Shown here: positions 36,918 to 50,255 of the stretch, piece by piece
Layout of the letters: each line of letters starts with the position of its first letter
Numbering within the stretch: the stretch's first letter is position 1
Assembly: GCA_964057225.1 (NCBI GenBank)
Contig: OZ059896.1
Coordinates: forward strand, 21,014,501 to 21,078,500
DNA from: Auanema rhodensis
Lineage: Eukaryota; Nematoda; Chromadorea; Rhabditida; Rhabditidae
Direction of reading: 5' to 3'
DNA: 64,000 nucleotides
The notes under the pieces: generated by a model
Database searches by the model: none
What the model was told of the DNA's origin: nothing
What the model saw: only the letters and a program-made list of their open reading frames with translations
Program-made: the position numbers and the translations under genes

Positions 36918-38321
36918 TAATTTAGCAAAAAGTAGATGTTTTTAGATTCCATTTTTCAAGGCAAAGACGATAGACAATGTTATTCAACGAAAAAATTAAT
37001 TCTTCAGGGTGAAAATCGAGGATATATGTGTGAACTTATATCAGTTGATATCTCGGTGCATTTTTAAGCTAGCGCAAATCTGATAACACAGATCGACGCA
37101 GCTTAAAAATCCACATCGAATGCACTTTACTACATTGAGAAACGCTTGATACAAAAATTAGTTATGATCGTTTGAAAAATGATGCATTAGTGTATGTTGA
37201 GTTTCCATGTACACTCAACATTGCTTCCAAAAACATTTTGACAAAAATTTTTTCGAAAAATTTCAAAATAATTTAGCAAAAAGTAGATGTTTTTAGATTC
37301 CTTTTTTCAAGGCAAAGACGATAGACAATGTTATTCAACGAAAAAATTAATTCTTCAGGGTGAAAATCGAGGATATAAGTGTGAACTTATATCAGTTGAT
37401 ATCTCGGTGCATTTCTAAGCTAGCGCAAATCTGATAACACAGATCGACGCAGCTTAAAAATCCGCATCGAATGCACTATACTACATTGAGAAACGCTTGA
37501 TACAAAAATTAGTTATGATCGTTTGAAAAATGATGCATTAGTGTATGTTGAGTTTCCATGTACACTCAACATTGCTTCCAAAAACATTTTGACAAAAATT
37601 TTTTCGAAAAATTTCAAAATAATTTAGCAAAAAGTAGATGTTTTTAGATTCCATTTTTCAAGGCAAAGACGATAGACAATGTTATTCAACGAAAAAATTA
37701 ATTCTTCAGGGTGAAAATCGAGGATATAAGTGTGAACTTATATCAGTTGATATCTCGGTGCATTTTCAAGCTAGCGCAAATCTGATAACACAGATCGACG
37801 CAGTTTAAAAATCCGCATCGAATGCACTATACTACACTGAGAAACGCTTGATACAAAAATTAGTTATGATCGTTTGAAAAATGATGCATTAGTGTATGTT
37901 GAGTTTCCATGTACACTCAACATTGCTTCCAAAAACATTTTGACAAAAATTTTTTCGAAAAATTTCAAAATAATTTAGCAAAAAGTAGATGTTTTTAGAT
38001 TCCATTTTTCAAGGCAAAGACGATAGACAATGTTATTCAACGAAAAAATTAATTCTTCAGGGTGAAAATCGAGGATATAAGTGTGAACTTATATCAGTTG
38101 ATATCTCGGTGCATTTTTAAGCTAGCGCAAATCTGATAACACAGATCGACGCAGCTTAAAAATCCGCATCGAATGCACTATACTACATTGAGAAACGCTT
38201 AATACACAAATTAGTTATGATCGTTTGAAAAATGATGCATTAGTGTATGTTGAGTTTCCATGTACACTCAACATTGCTTCCAAAAACATTTTGACAAAAA
38301 TTTTTTCGAAAAATTTCAAAA
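36918..38321. repeat. Four-unit block, units 106-109, second of three copies
   Basis: It matches 31943-33346 and 39726-41129 in haplotype order, including the rare 'cagttt/cactgag' unit at 37620-37970. Confidence 0.85.
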
Positions 38322-39725
38322 TAATTTAGCAAAAAGTAGATGTTTTTAGATTCCATTTTTCAAGGCAAAGACGATAGACAATGTTATTCAACGAAAAAAT
38401 TAATTCTTCAGGGTGAAAATCGAGGATATAAGTGTGAACTTATATCATTTGATATCTCGGTGCATTTTTAAGCTAGCGCAAATCTGATAACACAGATCGA
38501 CGCAGCTTAAAAATCCGCATCGAATGCACTATACTACATTGAGAAACGCTTAATACACAAATTAGTTATGATCGTTTGAAAAATGATGCATTAGTGTATG
38601 TTGAGTTTCCATGTACACTCAACATTGCTTCCAAAAACATTTTGACAAAAATTTTTTCGAAAAATTTCAAAATAATTTAGCAAAAAGTAGATGTTTTTAG
38701 ATTCCATTTTTCAAGGCAAAGACGATAGACAATGTTATTCAACGAAAAAATTAATTCTTCAGGGTGAAAATCGAGGATATAAGTGTGAACTTATATCATT
38801 TGATATCTCGGTGCATTTTCAAGCTAGCGCAAATCTGATAACACAGATCGACGCAGCTTAAAAATCCGCATCGAATGCACTATACTACATTGAGAAACGC
38901 TTGATACAAAAATTAGTTATGATCGTTTGAAAAATGATGCATTAGTGTATGTTGAGTTTCCATGTACACTCAACATTGCTTCCAAAAACATTTTGACAAA
39001 AATTTTTTCGAAAAATTTCAAAATAATTTAGCAAAAAGTAGATGTTTTTAGATTCCATTTTTCAAGGCAAAGACGATAGACAATGTTATTCAACGAAAAA
39101 ATTAATTCTTCAGGGTGAAAATCGAGGATATAAGTGTGAACTTATATCAGTTGATATCTCGGTGCATTTTTAAGCTAGCGCAAATCTGATAACACAGATC
39201 GACGCAGCTTAAAAATCTGCATCGAATGCACTATACTACATCAAGAAACGCTTGATACAAAAATTAGTTATGATCGTTTGAAAAATGATGCATTAGTGTA
39301 TGTTGAGTTTCCATGTACACTCAACATTGCTTCCAAAAACATTTTGACAAAAATTTTTTCGAAAAATTTCAAAATAATTTAGCAAAAAGTAGATGTTTTT
39401 AGATTCCTTTTTTCAAGGCAAAGACGATAGACAATGTTATTCAACGAAAAAATTAATTCTTCAGGGTGAAAATCGAGGATATAAGTGTGAACTTATATCA
39501 GTTGATATCTCGGTGCATTTTTAAGCTAGCGCAAATCTGATAACACAGATCGACGCAGCTTAAAAATCCGCATCGAATGCACTATACAACATCAAGAAAC
39601 GCTTGATACAAAAATTAGTTATGATCGTTTGAAAAATGATGCATTAGTGTATGTTGAGTTTCCATGTACACTCAACATTGCTTCCAAAAACATTTTGACA
39701 AAAATTTTTTCGAAAAATTTCAAAA

Positions 39726-41129
39726 TAATTTAGCAAAAAGTAGATGTTTTTAGATTCCATTTTTCAAGGCAAAGACGATAGACAATGTTATTCAACGAAA
39801 AAATTAATTCTTCAGGGTGAAAATCGAGGATATATGTGTGAACTTATATCAGTTGATATCTCGGTGCATTTTTAAGCTAGCGCAAATCTGATAACACAGA
39901 TCGACGCAGCTTAAAAATCCACATCGAATGCACTTTACTACATTGAGAAACGCTTGATACAAAAATTAGTTATGATCGTTTGAAAAATGATGCATTAGTG
40001 TATGTTGAGTTTCCATGTACACTCAACATTGCTTCCAAAAACATTTTGACAAAAATTTTTTCGAAAAATTTCAAAATAATTTAGCAAAAAGTAGATGTTT
40101 TTAGATTCCTTTTTTCAAGGCAAAGACGATAGACAATGTTATTCAACGAAAAAATTAATTCTTCAGGGTGAAAATCGAGGATATAAGTGTGAACTTATAT
40201 CAGTTGATATCTCGGTGCATTTCTAAGCTAGCGCAAATCTGATAACACAGATCGACGCAGCTTAAAAATCCGCATCGAATGCACTATACTACATTGAGAA
40301 ACGCTTGATACAAAAATTAGTTATGATCGTTTGAAAAATGATGCATTAGTGTATGTTGAGTTTCCATGTACACTCAACATTGCTTCCAAAAACATTTTGA
40401 CAAAAATTTTTTCGAAAAATTTCAAAATAATTTAGCAAAAAGTAGATGTTTTTAGATTCCATTTTTCAAGGCAAAGACGATAGACAATGTTATTCAACGA
40501 AAAAATTAATTCTTCAGGGTGAAAATCGAGGATATAAGTGTGAACTTATATCAGTTGATATCTCGGTGCATTTTCAAGCTAGCGCAAATCTGATAACACA
40601 GATCGACGCAGTTTAAAAATCCGCATCGAATGCACTATACTACACTGAGAAACGCTTGATACAAAAATTAGTTATGATCGTTTGAAAAATGATGCATTAG
40701 TGTATGTTGAGTTTCCATGTACACTCAACATTGCTTCCAAAAACATTTTGACAAAAATTTTTTCGAAAAATTTCAAAATAATTTAGCAAAAAGTAGATGT
40801 TTTTAGATTCCATTTTTCAAGGCAAAGACGATAGACAATGTTATTCAACGAAAAAATTAATTCTTCAGGGTGAAAATCGAGGATATAAGTGTGAACTTAT
40901 ATCAGTTGATATCTCGGTGCATTTTTAAGCTAGCGCAAATCTGATAACACAGATCGACGCAGCTTAAAAATCCGCATCGAATGCACTATACTACATTGAG
41001 AAACGCTTAATACACAAATTAGTTATGATCGTTTGAAAAATGATGCATTAGTGTATGTTGAGTTTCCATGTACACTCAACATTGCTTCCAAAAACATTTT
41101 GACAAAAATTTTTTCGAAAAATTTCAAAA
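39726..41129. repeat. Four-unit block, units 114-117, third of three copies
   Basis: It lies eight monomers (2,808 bp) after the second copy and agrees with it at all sites compared, including the preceding 'ccttttttc/tacaacatcaag' unit. Confidence 0.85.
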
Positions 41130-41831
41130 TAATTTAGCAAAAAGTAGATGTTTTTAGATTCCATTTTTCAAGGCAAAGACGATAGACAATGTTATTCAAC
41201 GAAAAAATTAATTCTTCAGGGTGAAAATCGAGGATATAAGTGTGAACTTATATCATTTGATATCTCGGTGCATTTTCAAGCTAGCGCAAATCTGATAACA
41301 CAGATCGACGCAGCTTAAAAATCCGCATCGAATGCACTATACTACATTGAGAAACGCTTGATACAAAAATTAGTTATGATCGTTTGAAAAATGATGCATT
41401 AGTGTATGTTGAGTTTCCATGTACACTCAACATTGCTTCCAAAAACATTTTGACAAAAATTTTTTCGAAAAATTTCAAAATAATTTAGCAAAAAGTAGAT
41501 GTTTTTAGATTCCATTTTTCAAGGCAAAGACGATAGACAATGTTATTCAACGAAAAAATTAATTCTTCAGGGTGAAAATCGAGGATATAAGTGTGAACTT
41601 ATATCAGTTGATATCTCGGTGCATTTTTAAGCTAGCGCAAATCTGATAACACAGATCGACGCAGCTTAAAAATCCGCATCGAATGCACTATACTACATTG
41701 AGAAACGCTTAATACACAAATTAGTTATGATCGTTTGAAAAATGATGCATTAGTGTATGTTGAGTTTCCATGTACACTCAACATTGCTTCCAAAAACAGT
41801 TTGACAAAAATTTTTTCGAAAAATTTCAAAA

Positions 41832-44800
41832 TAATTTAGCAAAAAGTAGATGTTTTTAGATTTCTTTTTTCAAGGCAAAGACGATGGACAATGTTATTCA
41901 ACGAAAAAATTAATTCTTCAGGGTGAAAATCGAGGATATAAGTGTGAACTTATATCAGTTGATATCTCGGTGCATTTTTAAGCTAGCGCAAATCTGATAA
42001 CACAGATCGACGCAGCTTAAAAATCTGCATCGAATGCACTATACTACATCAAGAAACGCTTGATACAAAAATTAGTTATGATCGTTTGAAAAATGATGCA
42101 TTAGTGTATGTTGAGTTTCCATGTACACTCAACATTGCTTCCAAAAACATTTTGACAAAAATTTTTTCGAAAAATTTCAAAATAATTTAGCAAAAAGTAG
42201 ATGTTTTTAGATTCCTTTTTTCAAGGCAAAGACGATGGACAATGTTATTCAACGAAAAAATTAATTCTTCAGGGTGAAAATCGAGGATATAAGTGTGAAC
42301 TTATATCAGTTGATATCTCGGTGCATTTTTAAGCTAGCGCAAATCTGATAACACAGATCGACGCAGCTTAAAAATCTGCATCGAATGCACTATACTACAT
42401 CAAGAAACGCTTGATACAAAAATTAGTTATGATCGTTTGAAAAATGATGCATTAGTGTATGTTGAGTTTCCATGTACACTCAACATTGCTTCCAAAAACA
42501 TTTTGACAAAAATTTTTTCGAAAAATTTCAAAATAATTTAGCAAAAAGTAGATGTTTTTAGATTCCATTTTTCAAGGCAAAGACGATAAACAATGTTATT
42601 CAACGAAAAAATTAATTCTTCAGGGTGAAAATCGAGGATATAAGTGTGAACTTATATCAGTTGATATCTCGGTGCATTTTTAAGCTAGCGCAAATCTGAT
42701 AACACAGATCGACGCAGCTTAAAAATCTGCATCGAATGCACTATACTACATTGAGAAACGCTTAATACACAAATTAGTTATGATCGTTTGAAAAATGATG
42801 CATTAGTGTATGTTGAGTTTCCATGTACACTCAACATTGCTTCCAAAAACAGTTTGACAAAAATTTTTTCGAAAAATTTCAAAATAATTTAGCAAAAAGT
42901 AGATGTTTTTAGATTCCTTTTTTCAAGGCAAAGACGATGGACAATGTTATTCAACGAAAAAATTAATTCTTCAGGGTGAAAATCGAGGATATAAGTGTGA
43001 ACTTATATCAGTTGATATCTCGGTGCATTTTTAAGCTAGCGCAAATCTGATAACACAGATCGACGCAGCTTAAAAATCTGCATCGAATGCACTATACTAC
43101 ATCAAGAAACGCTTGATACAAAAATTAGTTATGATCGTTTGAAAAATGATGCATTAGTGTATGTTGAGTTTCCATGTACACTCAACATTGCTTCCAAAAA
43201 CATTTTGACAAAAATTTTTTCGAAAAATTTCAAAATAATTTAGCAAAAAGTAGATGTTTTTAGATTCCATTTTTCAAGGCAAAGACGATAAACAATGTTA
43301 TTCAACGAAAAAATTAATTCTTCAGGGTGAAAATCGAGGATATAAGTGTGAACTTATATCAGTTGATATCTCGGTGCATTTTTAAGCTAGCGCAAATCTG
43401 ATAACACAGATCGACGCAGCTTAAAAATCCGCATCGAATGCACTATACTACATTGAGAAACGCTTAATACACAAATTAGTTATGATCGTTTGAAAAATGA
43501 TGCATTAGTGTATGTTGAGTTTCCATGTACACTCAACATTGCTTCCAAAAACAGTTTGACAAAAATTTTTTCGAAAAATTTCAAAATAATTTAGCAAAAA
43601 GTAGATGTTTTTAGATTTCTTTTTTCAAGGCAAAGACGATGGACAATGTTATTCAACGAAAAAATTAATTCTTCAGGGTGAAAATCGAGGATATAAGTGT
43701 GAACTTATATCAGTTGATATCTCGGTGCATTTTTAAGCTAGCGCAAATCTGATAACACAGATCGACGCAGCTTAAAAATCTGCATCGAATGCACTATACT
43801 ACATCAAGAAACGCTTGATACAAAAATTAGTTATGATCGTTTGAAAAATGATGCATTAGTGTATGTTGAGTTTCCATGTACACTCAACATTGCTTCCAAA
43901 AACATTTTGACAAAAATTTTTTCGAAAAATTTCAAAATAATTTAGCAAAAAGTAGATGTTTTTAGATTCCATTTTTCAAGGCAAAGACGATAAACAATGT
44001 TATTCAACGAAAAAATTAATTCTTCAGGGTGAAAATCGAGGATATAAGTGTGAACTTATATCAGTTGATATCTCGGTGCATTTTTAAGCTAGCGCAAATC
44101 TGATAACACAGATCGACGCAGCTTAAAAATCTGCATCGAATGCACTATACTACATTGAGAAACGCTTAATACACAAATTAGTTATGATCGTTTGAAAAAT
44201 GATGCATTAGTGTATGTTGAGTTTCCATGTACACTCAACATTGCTTCCAAAAACAGTTTGACAAAAATTTTTTCGAAAAATTTCAAAATAATTTAGCAAA
44301 AAGTAGATGTTTTTAGATTCCTTTTTTCAAGGCAAAGACGATGGACAATGTTATTCAACGAAAAAATTAATTCTTCAGGGTGAAAATCGAGGATATAAGT
44401 GTGAACTTATATCAGTTGATATCTCGGTGCATTTTTAAGCTAGCGCAAATCTGATAACACAGATCGACGCAGCTTAAAAATCTGCATCGAATGCACTATA
44501 CTACATCAAGAAACGCTTGATACAAAAATTAGTTATGATCGTTTGAAAAATGATGCATTAGTGTATGTTGAGTTTCCATGTACACTCAACATTGCTTCCA
44601 AAAACATTTTGACAAAAATTTTTTCGAAAAATTTCAAAATAATTTAGCAAAAAGTAGATGTTTTTAGATTCCATTTTTCAAGGCAAAGACGATAAACAAT
44701 GTTATTCAACGAAAAAATTAATTCTTCAGGGTGAAAATCGAGGATATAAGTGTGAACTTATATCAGTTGATATCTCGGTGCATTTTTAAGCTAGCGCAAA

Positions 44801-47800
44801 TCTGATAACACAGATCGACGCAGCTTAAAAATCTGCATCGAATGCACTATACTACATTGAGAAACGCTTAATACACAAATTAGTTATGATCGTTTGAAAA
44901 ATGATGCATTAGTGTATGTTGAGTTTCCATGTACACTCAACATTGCTTCCAAAAACAGTTTGACAAAAATTTTTTCGAAAAATTTCGAAATAATTTAGCA
45001 AAAAGTAGATGTTTTTAGATTTCTTTTTTCAAGGCAAAGACGATGGACAATGTTATTCAACGAAAAAATTAATTCTTCAGGGTGAAAATCGAGGATATAA
45101 GTGTGAACTTATATCAGTTGATATCTCGGTGCATTTTTAAGCTAGCGCAAATCTGATAACACAGATCGACGCAGCTTAAAAATCTGCATCGAATGCACTA
45201 TACTACATTGAGAAACGCTTAATACACAAATTAGTTATGATCGTTTGAAAAATGATGCATTAGTGTATGTTGAGTTTCCATGTACACTCAACATTGCTTC
45301 CAAAAACAGTTTGACAAAAATTTTTTCGAAAAATTTCAAAATAATTTAGCAAAAAGTAGATGTTTTTAGATTCCTTTTTTCAAGGCAAAGACGATGGACA
45401 ATGTTATTCAACGAAAAAATTAATTCTTCAGGGTGAAAATCGAGGATATAAGTGTGAACTTATATCAGTTGATATCTCGGTGCATTTTTAAGCTAGCGCA
45501 AATCTGATAACACAGATCGACGCAGCTTAAAAATCTGCATCGAATGCACTATACTACATCAAGAAACGCTTGATACAAAAATTAGTTATGATCGTTTGAA
45601 AAATGATGCATTAGTGTATGTTGAGTTTCCATGTACACTCAACATTGCTTCCAAAAACATTTTGACAAAAATTTTTTCGAAAAATTTCAAAATAATTTAG
45701 CAAAAAGTAGATGTTTTTAGATTCCATTTTTCAAGGCAAAGACGATAAACAATGTTATTCAACGAAAAAATTAATTCTTCAGGGTGAAAATCGAGGATAT
45801 AAGTGTGAACTTATATCAGTTGATATCTCGGTGCATTTTTAAGCTAGCGCAAATCTGATAACACAGATCGACGCAGCTTAAAAATCCGCATCGAATGCAC
45901 TATACTACATTGAGAAACGCTTAATACACAAATTAGTTATGATCGTTTGAAAAATGATGCATTAGTGTATGTTGAGTTTCCATGTACACTCAACATTGCT
46001 TCCAAAAACAGTTTGACAAAAATTTTTTCGAAAAATTTCGAAATAATTTAGCAAAAAGTAGATGTTTTTAGATTTCTTTTTTCAAGGCAAAGACGATGGA
46101 CAATGTTATTCAACGAAAAAATTAATTCTTCAGGGTGAAAATCGAGGATATAAGTGTGAACTTATATCAGTTGATATCTCGGTGCATTTTTAAGCTAGCG
46201 CAAATCTGATAACACAGATCGACGCAGCTTAAAAATCTGCATCGAATGCACTATACTACATCAAGAAACGCTTGATACAAAAATTAGTTATGATCGTTTG
46301 AAAAATGATGCATTAGTGTATGTTGAGTTTCCATGTACACTCAACATTGCTTCCAAAAACATTTTGACAAAAATTTTTTCGAAAAATTTCAAAATAATTT
46401 AGCAAAAAGTAGATGTTTTTAGATTCCATTTTTCAAGGCAAAGACGATAAACAATGTTATTCAACGAAAAAATTAATTCTTCAGGGTGAAAATCGAGGAT
46501 ATAAGTGTGAACTTATATCAGTTGATATCTCGGTGCATTTTTAAGCTAGCGCAAATCTGATAACACAGATCGACGCAGCTTAAAAATCCGCATCGAATGC
46601 ACTATACTACATTGAGAAACGCTTGATACAAAAATTAGTTATGATCGTTTGAAAAATGATGCATTAGTGTATGTTGAGTTTCCATGTACACTCAACATTG
46701 CTTCCAAAAACATTTTGACAAAAATTTTTTCGAAAAATTTCAAAATAATTTAGCAAAAAGTAGATGTTTTTAGATTCCATTTTTCAAGGCAAAGACGATA
46801 GACAATGTTATTCAACGAAAAAATTAATTCTTCAGGGTGAAAATCGAGGATATAAGTGTGAACTTATATCAGTTGATATCTCGGTGCATTTTTAAGCTAG
46901 CGCAAATCTGATAACACAGATCGACGCAGCTTAAAAATCTGCATCGAATGCACTATACTACATCAAGAAACGCTTGATACAAAAATTAGTTATGATCGTT
47001 TGAAAAATGATGCATTAGTGTATGTTGAGTTTCCATGTACACTCAACATTGCTTCCAAAAACATTTTGACAAAAATTTTTTCGAAAAATTTCAAAATAAT
47101 TTAGCAAAAAGTAGATGTTTTTAGATTCCATTTTTCAAGGCAAAGACGATAGACAATGTTATTCAACGAAAAAATTAATTCTTCAGGGTGAAAATCGAGG
47201 ATATAAGTGTGAACTTATATCAGTTGATATCTCGGTGCATTTTTAAGCTAGCGCAAATCTGATAACACAGATCGACGCAGCTTAAAAATCCGCATCGAAT
47301 GCACTATACTACATTGAGAAACGCTTAATACACAAATTAGTTATGATCGTTTGAAAAATGATGCATTAGTGTATGTTGAGTTTCCATGTACACTCAACAT
47401 TGCTTCCAAAAACAGTTTGACAAAAATTTTTTCGAAAAATTTCAAAATAATTTAGCAAAAAGTAGATGTTTTTAGATTCCTTTTTTCAAGGCAAAGACGA
47501 TGGACAATGTTATTCAACGAAAAAATTAATTCTTCAGGGTGAAAATCGAGGATATAAGTGTGAACTTATATCAGTTGATATCTCGGTGCATTTTTAAGCT
47601 AGCGCAAATCTGATAACACAGATCGACGCAGCTTAAAAATCTGCATCGAATGCACTATACTACATCAAGAAACGCTTGATACAAAAATTAGTTATGATCG
47701 TTTGAAAAATGATGCATTAGTGTATGTTGAGTTTCCATGTACACTCAACATTGCTTCCAAAAACATTTTGACAAAAATTTTTTCGAAAAATTTCAAAATA

Positions 47801-50255
47801 ATTTAGCAAAAAGTAGATGTTTTTAGATTCCATTTTTCAAGGCAAAGACGATAAACAATGTTATTCAACGAAAAAATTAATTCTTCAGGGTGAAAATCGA
47901 GGATATAAGTGTGAACTTATATCAGTTGATATCTCGGTGCATTTTTAAGCTAGCGCAAATCTGATAACACAGATCGACGCAGCTTAAAAATCCGCATCGA
48001 ATGCACTATACTACATTGAGAAACGCTTAATACAAAAATTAGTTATGATCGTTTGAAAAATGATGCATTAGTGTATGTTGAGTTTCCATGTACACTCAAC
48101 ATTGCTTCCAAAAACAGTTTGACAAAAATTTTTTCGAAATATTTCAGAATAATTTAGCAAAAAGTAGATGTTTTTAGATTCCTTTTTTTAAGGCAAAGAC
48201 GATGGACAATGTTATTCAACGAAAAAATTAATTCTTCAGGGTGAAAATCGAGGATATAAGTGTGAACTTATATCAGTTGATATCTCGGTGCATTTTTAAG
48301 CTAGCGCAAATCTGATAACACAGATCGACGCAGCTTAAAAATCCGCATCGAATGCACTATACTACATTGAGAAACGCTTAATACAAAAATTAGTTATGAT
48401 CGTTTGAAAAATGATGCATTAGTGTATGTTGAGTTTCCATGTACACTCAACATTGCTTCCAAAAACAGTTTGACAAAAATTTTTTCGAAATATTTCAGAA
48501 TAATTTAGCAAAAAGTAGATGTTTTTAGATTCCTTTTTTTAAGGCAAAGACGATGGACAATGTTATTCAACGAAAAAATTAATTCTTCAGGGTGAAAATC
48601 GAGGATATAAGTGTGAACTTATATCAGTTGATATCTCGGTGCATTTTTAAGCTAGCGCAAATCTGATAACACAGATCGACGCAGCTTAAAAATCTGCATC
48701 GAATGCACTATACTACATCAAGAAACGCTTGATACAAAAATTAGTTATGATCGTTTGAAAAATGATGCATTAGTGTATGTTGAGTTTCCATGTACACTCA
48801 ACATTGCTTCCAAAAACAGTTTGACAAAAATTTTTTCGAAATATTTCAGAATAATTTAGCAAAAAGTAGATGTTTTTAGATTCCTTTTTTTAAGGCAAAG
48901 ACGATGGACAATGTTATTCAACGAAAAAATTAATTCTTCAGGGTGAAAATCGAGGATATAAGTGTGAACTTATATCAGTTGATATCTCGGTGCATTTTTA
49001 AGCTAGCGCAAATCTGATAACACAGATCGACGCAGCTTAAAAATCTGCATCGAATGCACTATACTACATCAAGAAACGCTTGATACAAAAATTAGTTATG
49101 ATCGTTTGAAAAATGATGCATTAGTGTATGTTGAGTTTCCATGTACACTCAACATTGCTTCCAAAAACATTTTGACAAAAATTTTTTCGAAAAATTTCAG
49201 AATAATTTAGCAAGAAGTAGATGTTTTTAGATTTCTTTTTTCAAGGCAAAGACGATGGACAATGTTATTCAACGAAAAAATTAATTCTTCAGGGTGAAAA
49301 TCGAGGATATAAGTGTGAACTTATATCAGTTGATATCTCGGTGCATTTTTAAGCTAGCGCAAATCTGATAACACAGATCGACGCAGCTTAAAAATCCGCA
49401 TCGAATGCACTATACTACATTGAGAAACGCTTAATACACAAATTAGTTATGATCGTTTGAAAAATGATGCATTAGTGTATGTTGAGTTTCCATGTACACT
49501 CAACATTGCTTCCAAAAACAGTTTGACAAAAATTTTTTCGAAAAATTTCAAAATAATTTAGCAAAAAGTAGATGTTTTTAGATTCCTTTTTTCAAGGCAA
49601 AGACGATGGACAATGTTATTCAACGAAAAAATTAATTCTTCAGGGTGAAAATCGAGGATATAAGTGTGAACTTATATCAGTTGATATCTCGGTGCATTTT
49701 TAAGCTAGCGCAAATCTGATAACACAGATCGACGCAGCTTAAAAATCTGCATCGAATGCACTATACTACATCAAGAAACGCTTGATACAAAAATTAGTTA
49801 TGATCGTTTGAAAAATGATGCATTAGTGTATGTTGAGTTTCCATGTACACTCAACATTGCTTCCAAAAACATTTTGACAAAAATTTTTTCGAAAAATTTC
49901 AAAATAATTTAGCAAAAAGTAGATGTTTTTAGATTCCATTTTTCAAGGCAAAGACGATAAACAATGTTATTCAACGAAAAAATTAATTCTTCAGGGTGAA
50001 AATCGAGGATATAAGTGTGAACTTATATCAGTTGATATCTCGGTGCATTTTTAAGCTAGCGCAAATCTGATAACACAGATCGACGCAGCTTAAAAATCCG
50101 CATCGAATGCACTATACTACATTGAGAAACGCTTAATACAAAAATTAGTTATGATCGTTTGAAAAATGATGCATTAGTGTATGTTGAGTTTCCATGTACA
50201 CTCAACATTGCTTCCAAAAACAGTTTGACAAAAATTTTTTCGAAATATTTCAGAA
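41832..50255. repeat. Segment VI: units 120-143, alternating two-type array
   Basis: Units mostly alternate between a 'gatggac/tctgc/atcaag/cattttg' type and a 'gataaac/attgag/cttaatac/cagtttg' type, so the effective repeat is a 702-bp dimer with occasional extra units. The 'tttcta' and 'ttttca' variants, frequent before 41.4 kb, are absent from here to 55.2 kb. From unit 137 the end variant 'tatttcagaat' with 'cttaatacaaaa' appears (units 137-139, 143). Units 128 and 131 end 'aatttcgaaat'. Confidence 0.8.

Larger units (their letters stand above)
35865..41831. repeat. Segment V: units 103-119, a 6-7 unit block repeated
   Basis: Units 105-111 (36567-39023) and 113-118 (39375-41480) share their haplotype order. 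A 'ccttttttc/tacaacatcaag' unit comes first, then the four-unit block also seen at units 92-95, then a 'tatcattt' unit with 'ttttca'. The first copy has one more unit (110), also with 'tatcattt'. Offsets are eight units for the left part and seven for the last unit, so one monomer was gained or lost between the copies. Confidence 0.8.
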
